A stretch of DNA of 32,212 bases from Opitutia bacterium (lineage in GTDB: Bacteria; Verrucomicrobiota; Verrucomicrobiia; Opitutales; Coraliomargaritaceae), in assembly GCA_029252625.1 (NCBI GenBank), contig JAQXBA010000049.1:1-32212 (forward strand). Direction: 5' to 3'. Position numbers and translations under genes: made by a program. The notes beneath the pieces are model-generated. The model was not told the origin of the DNA. It searched no databases and saw only the letters and a program-made list of their open reading frames with translations. This document shows, one piece after another, positions 8,362 to 16,364 of the stretch (position 1 is the first letter of the stretch; every line of letters begins with the position of its first letter).

Positions 8362-9342
8362 ATGTTGAGAAAAAAGATTGATAAAATATTGAAGAAAAAA
8401 GCTGCGACTTGGGTGCAGGATGATGGTATTCAGACGCATGGGATCAGTAATCTTATCCGGTGGGCGAAGCGCTACAATACTTGGCGTTATGCCAAGCGTA
8501 TTAAAGCGCATCAACGAGCGTATGATTGTGAGCTGGATGCTTTGATGCAGGGAAATGGTGCAACTGCTGATTTTAAGCCAAGCAACATTATGAAGGATGG
8601 TTGGGCGATTGATACCAGCCGCACGCTTCCTCACTTGTCTGAGTTGCTAGAGCAAGCGGGAGAGATCGTGAGTGAGCGTGGGGGGAAGACACATAGTGAT
8701 GTGCAGCAACCCTTCTTGCGGAATATTATGTTTCCGGGAGACATGGAGAAATATCCAGCTCTGCTAGACTTTATTACCTCCCATGAAGTGATGGGAACTG
8801 TGATGGATTATATGAAGACGGTGCCAGTCTTTTCACAGACTCGGCCACCTGGTGTGCGATTTATGGAGTCGAATGACGCGTTGGATCCTGGTTCCGACGG
8901 GCCGTATCGAGCCAGCCAGTTTTATCATTTAGATGTTCATGATACGCCGTTGGTCTATGTGCTAGTGCTGATTGAGGACGTGACTATGGATGGAGGGCCT
9001 TGGACGTTTTTGCCCATGTCTACCTCGGATCGTGCTGTCGAGGCATTGCGTTACCAAGAAAAGGGGGTGCCTTATCGTGTGACAGATGAGGCCATGTATA
9101 ATGTGGTTGATCCGGCAGAGGCGATTACGTTTGCCTACCCGAAGGGCACGGTGTTGTTCATCGATTCGAGTCGATGCTTCCACTATGGTAGTCGTAAGGC
9201 GATTGATCCGCGTTTCCAATTGATGTATGCGTATACTTCTGCGTGTCGTGCTGATTTCTCTCAGACATTCATGTCGCCGTTTTCCGCTCCGATTGATGAG
9301 AAGGACTCACGTCTCCGGAAGATGCTGTTGAAAAAGCGGTAG
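8362..9342 (+). CDS. PhyH-like Fe(II)/2-oxoglutarate dioxygenase
   Basis: A 326-residue protein with the phytanoyl-CoA dioxygenase (PhyH) fold. The iron triad is visible as H189-x-D191 (QFYHLDVHDTP) and H274 (RCFHYGSRK), with R284 (DPRFQLMYAY) placed to bind 2-oxoglutarate. A Pro/Gly-rich loop, MDGGPWTFLPMS, sits between them, as is usual for the family. The first 60 residues are very basic and specific to this protein. It starts 8 bp after the fusion gene and ends 15 bp before the adenylation gene, so it belongs to the same operon. By family it hydroxylates an aliphatic carbon; substrates of PhyH relatives in natural-product operons are often carrier-protein-bound acids, so the downstream carrier domain is a plausible docking partner (inference). 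Confidence 0.85.
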   Translation: MLRKKIDKILKKKAATWVQDDGIQTHGISNLIRWAKRYNTWRYAKRIKAHQRAYDCELDALMQGNGATADFKPSNIMKDGWAIDTSRTLPHLSELLEQAGEIVSERGGKTHSDVQQPFLRNIMFPGDMEKYPALLDFITSHEVMGTVMDYMKTVPVFSQTRPPGVRFMESNDALDPGSDGPYRASQFYHLDVHDTPLVYVLVLIEDVTMDGGPWTFLPMSTSDRAVEALRYQEKGVPYRVTDEAMYNVVDPAEAITFAYPKGTVLFIDSSRCFHYGSRKAIDPRFQLMYAYTSACRADFSQTFMSPFSAPIDEKDSRLRKMLLKKR

Positions 9343-9357
9343 GCGGGGCAGACTACT

Positions 9358-11796
9358 ATGTTCTTTGGGAAGAGATGGCGCCGTGCGAAAGTGCACCAGC
9401 ATCCTGTGTATCGGGAATTTGTGTCTGCGGCGCAGAAGTGGCCGAAGCGGGTTGCGGTGCGTTCAGAGGGGACGAAGGTCAGATATCAGGAATTGTATGA
9501 TCAAGTACAGTCTGTTGTGGCTCACCTGTCTGCGATCGAGCCGGCTGGGCCGATCGCGATTTGTCATCTTAAGGATCGGTTTTTACCGGCGTTATTATTT
9601 GGTGTTCTGGGGGCTGGGCGTGCTTACCTATATTTAGACCCCAATGATTCGGTGGAGCAGCACTTGGCGGTGTTGCGAATCTCAGGCTGTGCGGCCATCG
9701 TCGTGGATAGCAGTTTGAACAAGGGTTTTGGTTCAGTGTTGAATGATGTGTGCTTGATTTCGACAGAGAGTTGTCAAATCCGAGCGATTGGTGAGCTTAA
9801 TCTGCCACCTGACCAGAGTGGTGGCATCTGTTGCTTGATTCAAACGAGCGGTTCGACGGGAGCCCCTAAATTAGTCGAGGTGCGCAGTGAGGCAGTGTTG
9901 AATAATGCCTCTCAGTTCAAAAAAACGATGCAGTTAGGCATTAAAGATAAGGTAGGTTGGTTGGCTTCTCCTAAAGTGGCTGCGTCAAATTCAGCGTTAT
10001 ATGGAGCGTTGTTAAACGGTGCCGCGCTCTGTCCTTTTCGTTTAATGAGTGGGAGTTTGGGCACGATGACAAGATGGATGAAATCGGAGCGGGTGACTTT
10101 GTTGCATATGACTCCGAGTTTGTTTCGTGCAATGGCGAGGTATAGTGATCGCACTTCTTTTACGAGGATACGCGGTGTGAAGCTTGGGGGGGAATCAGTC
10201 TACCCGATGGATTTGGCCTTGTTTCGCGCATCTTTCCCTTCGAGTTGCCGGCTTGTCAATGGACTTGGTATAAGTGAGGCGGGAGGCAATATCTGCCATT
10301 GTGATCTGACGCAGTACAATGCGGATGCTTCAGGGCTTTTACCTGTGGGCAAGGTGTTGCCTGGCTATGAGCTGGCTTTAATTGATGATCAGGGGCAACC
10401 AGTAGATACGGGGGAGGAGGGTGAAATTGTATTGAGGAGCAAATTGATCACTCATTCGTATCTAGGGGACAGGGGAGCCTCTAGCCGCTTTCATCAATTG
10501 ACGGGGGGCCGAACTGAATTTCGGACAGGAGATTGGGGGCAATTAGATGCCACAAAGACTTTGTTTTTTATTGGACGTAAGGACCGTGTTGTCAAAATTC
10601 GCGGCTTTCGGGTGGATCTCAATGTGATTGAGGCTGAGCTGATATCGATTTCGGGAGTGAACACTGCGTTTGTTACGACTGAAGGTTCGGTTGAGCAGCC
10701 TGGCCTGATTGCATTTGTAGAAGCGATTGACTCCAGTGTTAGGGTGTTAGAGTGCTTGCGTGCTCTATTACCGGCTCAAATGATACCTAGCTGTTTGGAA
10801 GTGATTCGTGAGATGCCGCGAACCGAGGGAGGAAAGGTTGATCGGCAGGCTTTGCTGAATGGGCGTGGCGAGAGGAGGAGAGCCGACTTTGTGGCACCTC
10901 AAACGCAGACTGAAAAAGCCTTGGCTGAACTGATACAAGAGCAGTTGCCAGAGGCCGAGATTGGTGTGTCTAGTGACTTTTTTAAGTTAGGTGGTGATTC
11001 ACTAAAAGGGCTCGAGCTGATTGCGCGTATAGCTCAACGTTTGAATTGGAATATTAGCCCAGCTTGGTTGATCAAACACCCTACGATTGAGCGTATGATC
11101 GAGGGGATTTCGAGCCCTTCAAATCAGCTAGTGGAGGAAGTGACATCGCAATTTCTGGTAGAAGTAATATGCTTAAGAGATGGGGATGAATCTAAGCCCT
11201 GGTTGGTGTTTCCTGGTGGATTTGCTGGTGCTGACGAGCTACTTGTTTTTACACATGTTTTTTCTGAGATAAATGAGGGACCCGCAGTGTATGGTGTTAG
11301 AATGTCGTTCGGTGCCTACTGGGAAGCTCTTCCGGCTAGTTTTGAGGCGATGCAACGAGAAGTTGAGGATGCGTTGGTGGCATTCTTTGCTGGGCGTCCT
11401 TTTAATCTCCTCGGTGAGTGTGTCAGCTGCTCACTCGCTTTATCGGTCGCAGCTTCGTTGAAAATACCTAGGGTGTTTCTGCTCGCCCCTACGACGGGTG
11501 TCGGGCGTATTGATGACAGAAGCCCTGGCCATGAGAGTATAGACCCAATTAAGCGTCTGTATTGCTTGTTGAGAGCCGCGAAGCCTGATCTTTACTTCGG
11601 GAAGGTGCATTTGATCAGTTGTGCTGAAGAGCAGTCGGGCGTGAGTGATTATATGTACTGGTGGTCGGGCGCGCTCAAGTCTGCGAATGTGACATCTTCA
11701 TTTAGCCCAGGGGATCATGAGAGCTATATCCGAGAACACCGCAAGGAGCTGTTGGCATTGTTGACTGAGCTATCTGGAGGTGAGAGCCGTTCCTAA
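9358..11796 (+). CDS. Stand-alone NRPS-like protein: adenylation-carrier-thioesterase
   Basis: An 812-residue protein. Adenylation domain, about 10-500: TSGSTGAPK (163-171), NGLGISEAGG (301-310), FRTGDWG (388-394), GRKDRVVKIRGFR (406-418), and catalytic Lys K493 in GGKVDR. Carrier domain, about 510-585: FFKLGGDSLKGLEL, with S548 as phosphopantetheine site. Alpha/beta-hydrolase thioesterase, about 600-805: LLGECVSCSLAL, where the usual Ser of GxSxG is C688, and GDHESYI with candidate catalytic H787. There is no condensation domain. In the A4 segment (ASPKVAASNSALYGALLNGA) the position normally held by FDxS, including the Asp that binds the alpha-amino group, reads VAAS, so a keto, hydroxy or other non-alpha-amino acid is likely. 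Role: activate one acid, hold it for tailoring, then release or transfer it. Confidence 0.9.
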   Translation: MFFGKRWRRAKVHQHPVYREFVSAAQKWPKRVAVRSEGTKVRYQELYDQVQSVVAHLSAIEPAGPIAICHLKDRFLPALLFGVLGAGRAYLYLDPNDSVEQHLAVLRISGCAAIVVDSSLNKGFGSVLNDVCLISTESCQIRAIGELNLPPDQSGGICCLIQTSGSTGAPKLVEVRSEAVLNNASQFKKTMQLGIKDKVGWLASPKVAASNSALYGALLNGAALCPFRLMSGSLGTMTRWMKSERVTLLHMTPSLFRAMARYSDRTSFTRIRGVKLGGESVYPMDLALFRASFPSSCRLVNGLGISEAGGNICHCDLTQYNADASGLLPVGKVLPGYELALIDDQGQPVDTGEEGEIVLRSKLITHSYLGDRGASSRFHQLTGGRTEFRTGDWGQLDATKTLFFIGRKDRVVKIRGFRVDLNVIEAELISISGVNTAFVTTEGSVEQPGLIAFVEAIDSSVRVLECLRALLPAQMIPSCLEVIREMPRTEGGKVDRQALLNGRGERRRADFVAPQTQTEKALAELIQEQLPEAEIGVSSDFFKLGGDSLKGLELIARIAQRLNWNISPAWLIKHPTIERMIEGISSPSNQLVEEVTSQFLVEVICLRDGDESKPWLVFPGGFAGADELLVFTHVFSEINEGPAVYGVRMSFGAYWEALPASFEAMQREVEDALVAFFAGRPFNLLGECVSCSLALSVAASLKIPRVFLLAPTTGVGRIDDRSPGHESIDPIKRLYCLLRAAKPDLYFGKVHLISCAEEQSGVSDYMYWWSGALKSANVTSSFSPGDHESYIREHRKELLALLTELSGGESRS

Positions 11797-11840
11797 AGGG
11801 CGTAGCCTTCGGAATCCACTCCGAGCAGGTTGGTGCTTGG

Positions 11841-12428
11841 TCATGGTGGCGTTTTGATAGTGCACCATTGGGGCGGTTTCCAGGCTTTTGCAGCATGAGG
11901 GTAACATTGATATGTGGTATGATAACATTTTTTCACCTCAGCGAGGATGCCTTGATCGCTCACGTGCTTACGTCCCATGAATCGATCTAGTTTGCTGATT
12001 CTCCAACTCGCAAAAAGTAGAGCGGCTGCGGTGTAATTAGTCGAATAGACGGTGCAGGGGCATGCGTCTCCCGATAGGGTGAAAAGTTGCAGCGGTGTCT
12101 GACTATGGGGGTGTAGTGTAGAGAAGTCTTCAGTTGAGTCGCTGTAATTGATGACTCGTAGTCAACCATTAGCTGCCCGATGCACTGTGCCATTGCGAGC
12201 CAGGGCCGAAAGCAGGCGGCTTCATACTGAGCATAGTTAGTCGAGGGGGAGTGCTTCAAAGGCAGGGTTCAGCCGCTGGTAGAGCGGATGTGCTTTGGCG
12301 TATTTGATATTCAGGGCGATGGGTGTCCAGCCTCGCTTCTGCCATGAGGTCCTCTATAGATCGAGGAGTGCATCCGAATCTCGAAATGAGCGCGTGGGGA
12401 TGTCCTCGTAAAAGGTGTAGACCTTCAT
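11841..12428 (-). pseudogene. Decayed glycosyltransferase-like gene (one nonsense codon, two frameshifts)
   Basis: Reading the minus strand from the ATG at 12428 gives MKVYTFYEDIPTRSFRDSDA.. and then an in-frame TAG at 12354-12356, where Trp (TGG) would be expected. The same frame continues with RTSWQKRGWTPIALNIKYAK and onward to a TAA at 12237-12239. Shifting by one base there continues as NYAQYEAACFRPWLAM..LMVDY. A second one-base shift near 12155-12157 gives V-INYSDSTEDFSTL and stays open for 104 codons to a TGA at 11841-11843. The joined product, about 195 residues, has the 'SW..RGW.P..L....A..HPLY' and DYDV/NY features of a DxD-containing glycosyltransferase-like family seen in polysaccharide clusters. 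It is same-strand with and just downstream of the GT2 gene. Two frameshifts and a stop argue for real decay rather than sequencing error. Confidence 0.78.
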
Positions 12429-12445
12429 CAATTCTCGAAGTCTGA

Positions 12446-12507
12446 CTATGCGTCTTCGCTTTCTTCGTCCTGAAACTCACCTTCTTGGCGTGCCAAGCAG
12501 TAGGAGT
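12446..12507 (-). pseudogene. Relic of the 3' end of an NTF2-like gene (copy of the end of 20463-20837)
   Basis: The minus strand here encodes SYCLARQEGEFQDEESEDA followed by TAG. The intact gene at 20463-20837 ends SYCLARQEDEFGEEEGEADA.. in the same orientation. The DNA also matches closely around 12473-12504 versus 20502-20533 (AAACTCA, TCTTGGCGTGC, GCAGTA blocks). Homology stops before 12517, where the GT2 gene ends, so only the last 20 or so codons survive and there is no start. It forms a direct repeat with 20463, bracketing the glycan block. Confidence 0.75.
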
Positions 12508-12516
12508 TGGGTGGTG

Positions 12517-13662
12517 CTAAACGTTGTTTTTGTTGAGTGCAGTCCAAGACTTCTTGATTGTCCTCATTAGGCCCCGCAGTTCGCGTTTGCTTTGCTTTTT
12601 GCGTGTTCGATTGATTAGTGCGTTGGGCCAAATAAATCGGATGGGGCCTAGCTGTTGTTTGTATTTTCGCTCGCGCTGCCTGAATATCAAGTAGTTGCTT
12701 CTAGCTAGCATTGCTTGAATCGTAAACTGGTATTTGTCTGTCTGCGGATCGATCTGAGCGATCTGTCCTGTGAGTTCTTCAATGCAAATGACTTCCCCTT
12801 TATGTGGTTCGTCGGCTTGTCCGACAGAGGTTTCAACGATCTTTCGCAGTAGTTGAATCACTTCGGGCTGAAAGGATGGCGAGTGGTCAAGGTGGGTGTT
12901 GAATGCGCCGTATGCAAAGGTGCATCTGAGCCAATACCCACGTTCGCTCTCAGAATTGTCGAATGACCAATCTTTCTGGTGAAAGAGGTAGGTCGAGACG
13001 ACTTCTGGCATGACTGCTAATCGTATTTCGAAATTGTTATTGATTAGCCATTGGCTGTCGCCTGCTGAGAAGAACTCGTCGGAGAATGGGTGTTTTAGGA
13101 GGGCAGATGTCTTATACAGATTACTGGCGCTACTGCCCAATAAGGCGCGTTCCATAAAGATGAGGACACAGTCGTAAGTTAATCGTGCCGGGAATATGGT
13201 TGGTTCTTTGATCTGTAGCTCTCGAATCAACGTATGGATGGGCCATTCGATGCCTGTGAGTGGGTCTAGCTTAGGGCCGTCGGCTACGAATGAGGGTGGG
13301 CTGACAACCAGGTCGGAGCCGAGCTCTTGCGCTGTTGCGAGTAGCTTTTCTAGTCCATCTAGAGTGATGATGTCACCAATTGTTGAGAAATAGATATAGT
13401 CGTTACTTGCGGCTCTAACTCCATGATTCCACGATTCATACAGGCCTCGGGGGTGTTGTAATATCGTGACCTTAGAGCCCTCGAAGGCTTCTTTGATTGC
13501 ATCTATGGTCCCATCTGTGGAGTAAGAATTGACAACGATCAACTCATCGACGTGCTTCAGCCAGCTTGCTGACTGCTCAATATGCTGACGTATCCGACCT
13601 CCGCAGTTATACGTGGGGAAGATCGCGGTGATTGGCAGCTTATTCTGAGATTCTGGGCTCAT
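12517..13662 (-). CDS. Family 2 glycosyltransferase
   Basis: A 381-residue GT-A glycosyltransferase. The N-terminus has the nucleotide-sugar-binding strand ITAIFPTYNCGGRIRQHIE (11-29), then LIVVNSYSTDGT (41-52) and GLYESWNHGVRAASNDYIYF (73-92). The metal-binding acidic motif is reduced to STIGD (D97 the candidate) rather than a full DxD. A long C-terminal half of about 180 residues ends in a basic RTRKKQSKRELRGLMRTIKK segment. Donor and acceptor cannot be told. It sits 71 bp downstream of the FkbM methyltransferase on the same strand and is followed by the NTF2 relic and the dead glycosyltransferase, so FkbM, GT2 and the pseudogene may once have been one transcript. No membrane segment is apparent. 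Confidence 0.85.
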   Translation of the reverse strand: MSPESQNKLPITAIFPTYNCGGRIRQHIEQSASWLKHVDELIVVNSYSTDGTIDAIKEAFEGSKVTILQHPRGLYESWNHGVRAASNDYIYFSTIGDIITLDGLEKLLATAQELGSDLVVSPPSFVADGPKLDPLTGIEWPIHTLIRELQIKEPTIFPARLTYDCVLIFMERALLGSSASNLYKTSALLKHPFSDEFFSAGDSQWLINNNFEIRLAVMPEVVSTYLFHQKDWSFDNSESERGYWLRCTFAYGAFNTHLDHSPSFQPEVIQLLRKIVETSVGQADEPHKGEVICIEELTGQIAQIDPQTDKYQFTIQAMLARSNYLIFRQRERKYKQQLGPIRFIWPNALINRTRKKQSKRELRGLMRTIKKSWTALNKNNV

Positions 13663-13733
13663 CGTCGGTGGCTGCTCAAGGCTCTACTTGAAGCTGTTGA
13701 CGGCTCTGTTCGCAAGGTGATTGTGGTGGTGCA

Positions 13734-14468
13734 TTATTTCGTATACCTGTGGACGAACACACCGTTTCTGAAGTTTGTAATAATGGAGTTTCTGTTCTTA
13801 TCGTATAGGGATTCATGCACATAGAAACAGTCCAGACCGCAGATTTCTTTCACTATGATATAGCCTTTGTCTGCGAGCAGTTTTCTTAGGCTGGGCGTGG
13901 GGCGTTCAACTGTGATTGCGTTGATTTGATAAGCCTCAAAGTCGAAGTTTCTGAGCACGCGTTCTTCAGCGCCCTCGACATCTATAGACATGTAGTGGAT
14001 TTCTTTTGGCGCCCCTGCTTCCTGAAGCACTTGATTCAATGTTTTGGTTTTGAGGCGTATCACTTTGCCGCTGCCATGCTCTACGGGAGTGTTGTCTAGT
14101 TCGTTGTCAACGATGCCCCCGATTAGGTCATTTAAAGCAAAGTCGACTTCGTGCTCTTTGTCATCCAGGCAGGCATGGACACATTTTGATGTTCTATTCT
14201 TTTTCAGTGATTCAAAAGAAGTCGGATTGGCTTCGATACAGATGCCTCGCCAGTCTAAATGCTTCTCGAGCATGTAGGTGTTACTGAGTTGAATTCCGTC
14301 AACTGCACCGATTTCGATAAAGAATCCACGTTTACGTTGTGGATACAGCTCGGCATGGACCCAGAGGTCTTGGCCTGCTTGCGAATATGTTCTCAGGCTG
14401 TAGTCGCTAGATTTCAGTAGAAACGTTATAGCAGCTTCCTTCAGTAGGTTCGTGATAAATGGTATCAT
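13734..14468 (-). CDS. FkbM-family SAM-dependent methyltransferase
   Basis: A 244-residue methyltransferase of the FkbM/Methyltransf_21 type. Motifs are YSQAGQDLWVHAEL (28-41, an N-terminal signature of the surface-polysaccharide-associated subgroup), the SAM-binding GFFIEIGAVDG (48-58), CIEANP (77-82), and YMSIDVEGAEERVL (159-172). Members near glycosyltransferases usually O-methylate sugars or linked hydroxyls. The gene is divergent from the ABC exporter across 101 bp and heads the minus-strand run FkbM-GT2-pseudogene. The substrate is unknown; the neighbours favour a glycan. Confidence 0.88.
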   Translation of the reverse strand: MIPFITNLLKEAAITFLLKSSDYSLRTYSQAGQDLWVHAELYPQRKRGFFIEIGAVDGIQLSNTYMLEKHLDWRGICIEANPTSFESLKKNRTSKCVHACLDDKEHEVDFALNDLIGGIVDNELDNTPVEHGSGKVIRLKTKTLNQVLQEAGAPKEIHYMSIDVEGAEERVLRNFDFEAYQINAITVERPTPSLRKLLADKGYIIVKEICGLDCFYVHESLYDKNRNSIITNFRNGVFVHRYTK

Positions 14469-14503
14469 ATGTTCGACTGCTGAATTTGTGGCATGAGCAT
14501 GAG

Positions 14504-14531
14504 TTTATGCAACTGAAGTATTCACTATAAT
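14504..14531 (+). promoter_or_regulatory. Promoter of the ABC exporter gene
   Basis: A perfect TATAAT at 14526-14531 with a weak -35 (TTTATG, 14504-14509) 16 bp upstream. Transcription from about 14538 would give a leader of some 30 nt before the TTG start at 14570. It lies in the divergent space between the FkbM and ABC genes. Confidence 0.5.
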
Positions 14532-14569
14532 GCTTGCTCGCTCGAAAAGAGAAATGAATAATTCGTTCT

Positions 14570-16309
14570 TTGAAAGACATAATTCCATATTTTAAATATT
14601 TGAAGCCCTACAAGTGGCATTACTTGGGTGGCTTGATCTCTGGAATTATCAACGGTGCCATGAGCGGATTTGGTATGGCGTTTATTACTGCCAAGGTGTT
14701 GCCGTATGTCTTTTCCGATGAGGAGGTCTCGACCGGCCTTCTCATCGGGGTGGTCTTACTGATTCCGCTGGTAGCGCTTTTTCGAGGGGTGTCGGGCTTT
14801 TTTAGCACATATTTGATGGGATACTGCAATCAGAAGATCTGTCTCGATTTACGCTACGAATTAATGACGCATCTGCAGGCGCTATCATTGGCCTATTTTC
14901 ATCGCACTAGAACTGGTAATGTGATGGCCCGTATTTTGAATGATACACAACGCATCTCATCGACAGTGACTATGGTCACCACGGATATGGTGCGGCAGCC
15001 TGTTACGATTCTCAGTGCGTTCGCGGTGATCGCGTATTTATCCTATGAACAGAAGGAGCTCGGGTTCCTTGCCATCTCTTTTCTGATGCTGCCGCTGTGT
15101 ATTGCGCCGATTCGTTCAGTCGGTCGAAAGATTGGGAGTCAGGAAAGTAAGTTGGGTATGAGTGAAGGCGGGTTGCATTCCATTATACATGAGAACGTAG
15201 CGTCTGTGCGCGAGATTCGCGCCTTTAACTTACAGGCATTAGAGATGACTCGGTTTCGGGCTAGGGCGGAGCAATTGAGGGAGCTGTTGCTTCGTTTGAT
15301 GAAACTAAGGGGGATGATCTCTCCTGGGGTGGAAGTGCTGTCTGCTTGCGGTGTGGCGGGAGCGATATTTTATGCTGCAAGGTGTCATATCGGGCTCGAG
15401 ACCATGGTGCCTTTGCTGATCGCATTATATATGTGTTACGACCCTTTTAAGAAGGTGGGAGTGATCTATGCCGACATCAAGCGTGCGGGGTTAGCGATCG
15501 AACGTGTAGAGAAAGTGTATCAGTCAAAGGATAGGCTAGTCGTGGAGGACCCGCAGGATTTTGAACGATTCGCTTCCGATATCGAATTTGATCAAGTAGC
15601 CTTCGGGTATAATCGTAATCTGGTTGTTCAGGGCCTCACGGTGAAAATATCAAAGGGCGAGGTTGTGGCATTGGTTGGGCAGAGTGGTTCGGGTAAATCA
15701 ACGTTCTGTAATTTACTGGGGCGGTTTTATGATCCAAGGACAGGCGCAGTTCGGATTGATGGCATCGATATGAAATGTATCGAGGAGTCTAAATTACGTG
15801 AGCATATGGCATTTGTGCCTCAGGATTGCTTCCTCTTCGCTGATACGATTCTAGAAAACGTAAGACTTGGGCGTTTAGGGGCAAGTGATGAGGAAGTGAT
15901 TGAGGCTTCGAAGCGTGCGAATGCGCATGAGTTCATCACTGAACTGGGTGAGGGCTATGAAACAGTCGTTGCCGAACGTGGAGCAAGTTTGTCCGGTGGT
16001 CAGCGGCAGAGGATCGCCATCGCCCGTGCATTTTTAAGGGATTCTGAGATCTTGATATTAGATGAGGCGACCTCGGCGTTGGACACCGAAAGTGAGCGTA
16101 AAGTGCAGACTGCAATTGATCGTTTGATGGTCGGCAAAACGGTGATCTTCATTGCGCATCGTTTTTCAACGATTCAGATGGCGGATCGAGTGCTCCTGTT
16201 CGAAAATGGAGGAATCGTGGATGATGGTTCAGTGGATGAATTGCTCGCACGTTCGGAAGCATTTCGACGAATCAAATCTGCCGGCGGAGATACTGTTGAG
16301 GCTGAGTGA
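14570..16309 (+). CDS. MsbA-like ABC exporter (fused membrane and ATPase domains)
   Basis: A 579-residue half-transporter that would work as a homodimer. Residues 1-310 are the type IV exporter membrane domain, with hydrophobic stretches around 18-45, 55-80, 145-180 and 255-290 and the EIRAF coupling segment. Residues 335-579 are the ATPase: Walker A GQSGSGKST (370-378), Q-loop VPQDCF, signature LSGGQ (474-478), Walker B ILILDE (494-499), D-loop SALD and H-loop His530. The start is TTG at 14570; a TGA in frame at 14555-14557 excludes a longer reading except from rarer codons. MsbA relatives flip lipid A-type lipids, lipid-linked glycans or peptides. Here it precedes the sulfotransferase-glycosyltransferase gene by 55 bp, so a glycolipid, or the product of the upstream operon, is a reasonable cargo. 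Confidence 0.93.
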   Translation: MKDIIPYFKYLKPYKWHYLGGLISGIINGAMSGFGMAFITAKVLPYVFSDEEVSTGLLIGVVLLIPLVALFRGVSGFFSTYLMGYCNQKICLDLRYELMTHLQALSLAYFHRTRTGNVMARILNDTQRISSTVTMVTTDMVRQPVTILSAFAVIAYLSYEQKELGFLAISFLMLPLCIAPIRSVGRKIGSQESKLGMSEGGLHSIIHENVASVREIRAFNLQALEMTRFRARAEQLRELLLRLMKLRGMISPGVEVLSACGVAGAIFYAARCHIGLETMVPLLIALYMCYDPFKKVGVIYADIKRAGLAIERVEKVYQSKDRLVVEDPQDFERFASDIEFDQVAFGYNRNLVVQGLTVKISKGEVVALVGQSGSGKSTFCNLLGRFYDPRTGAVRIDGIDMKCIEESKLREHMAFVPQDCFLFADTILENVRLGRLGASDEEVIEASKRANAHEFITELGEGYETVVAERGASLSGGQRQRIAIARAFLRDSEILILDEATSALDTESERKVQTAIDRLMVGKTVIFIAHRFSTIQMADRVLLFENGGIVDDGSVDELLARSEAFRRIKSAGGDTVEAE

Positions 16310-16364
16310 GTTGGTAGGGGATAGTGCTTGATATTAGGCTCATATCATTTGATTACTGAGTGCT

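Noticed and set aside
11809-11824. Small hairpin (TCGGA/TCCGA) after the A-T-TE gene as a terminator
   Set aside because: The stem is only 5 bp with no T-tract on either strand; too weak to call.
11987-12480. Two separate small genes on the minus strand (11987-12259 and 12256-12480)
   Set aside because: 11987-12259 partly follows one frame of the pseudogene and then leaves it after the second lesion; 12256-12480 is out of frame with the conserved segments. The joined-frame pseudogene explains the region better.
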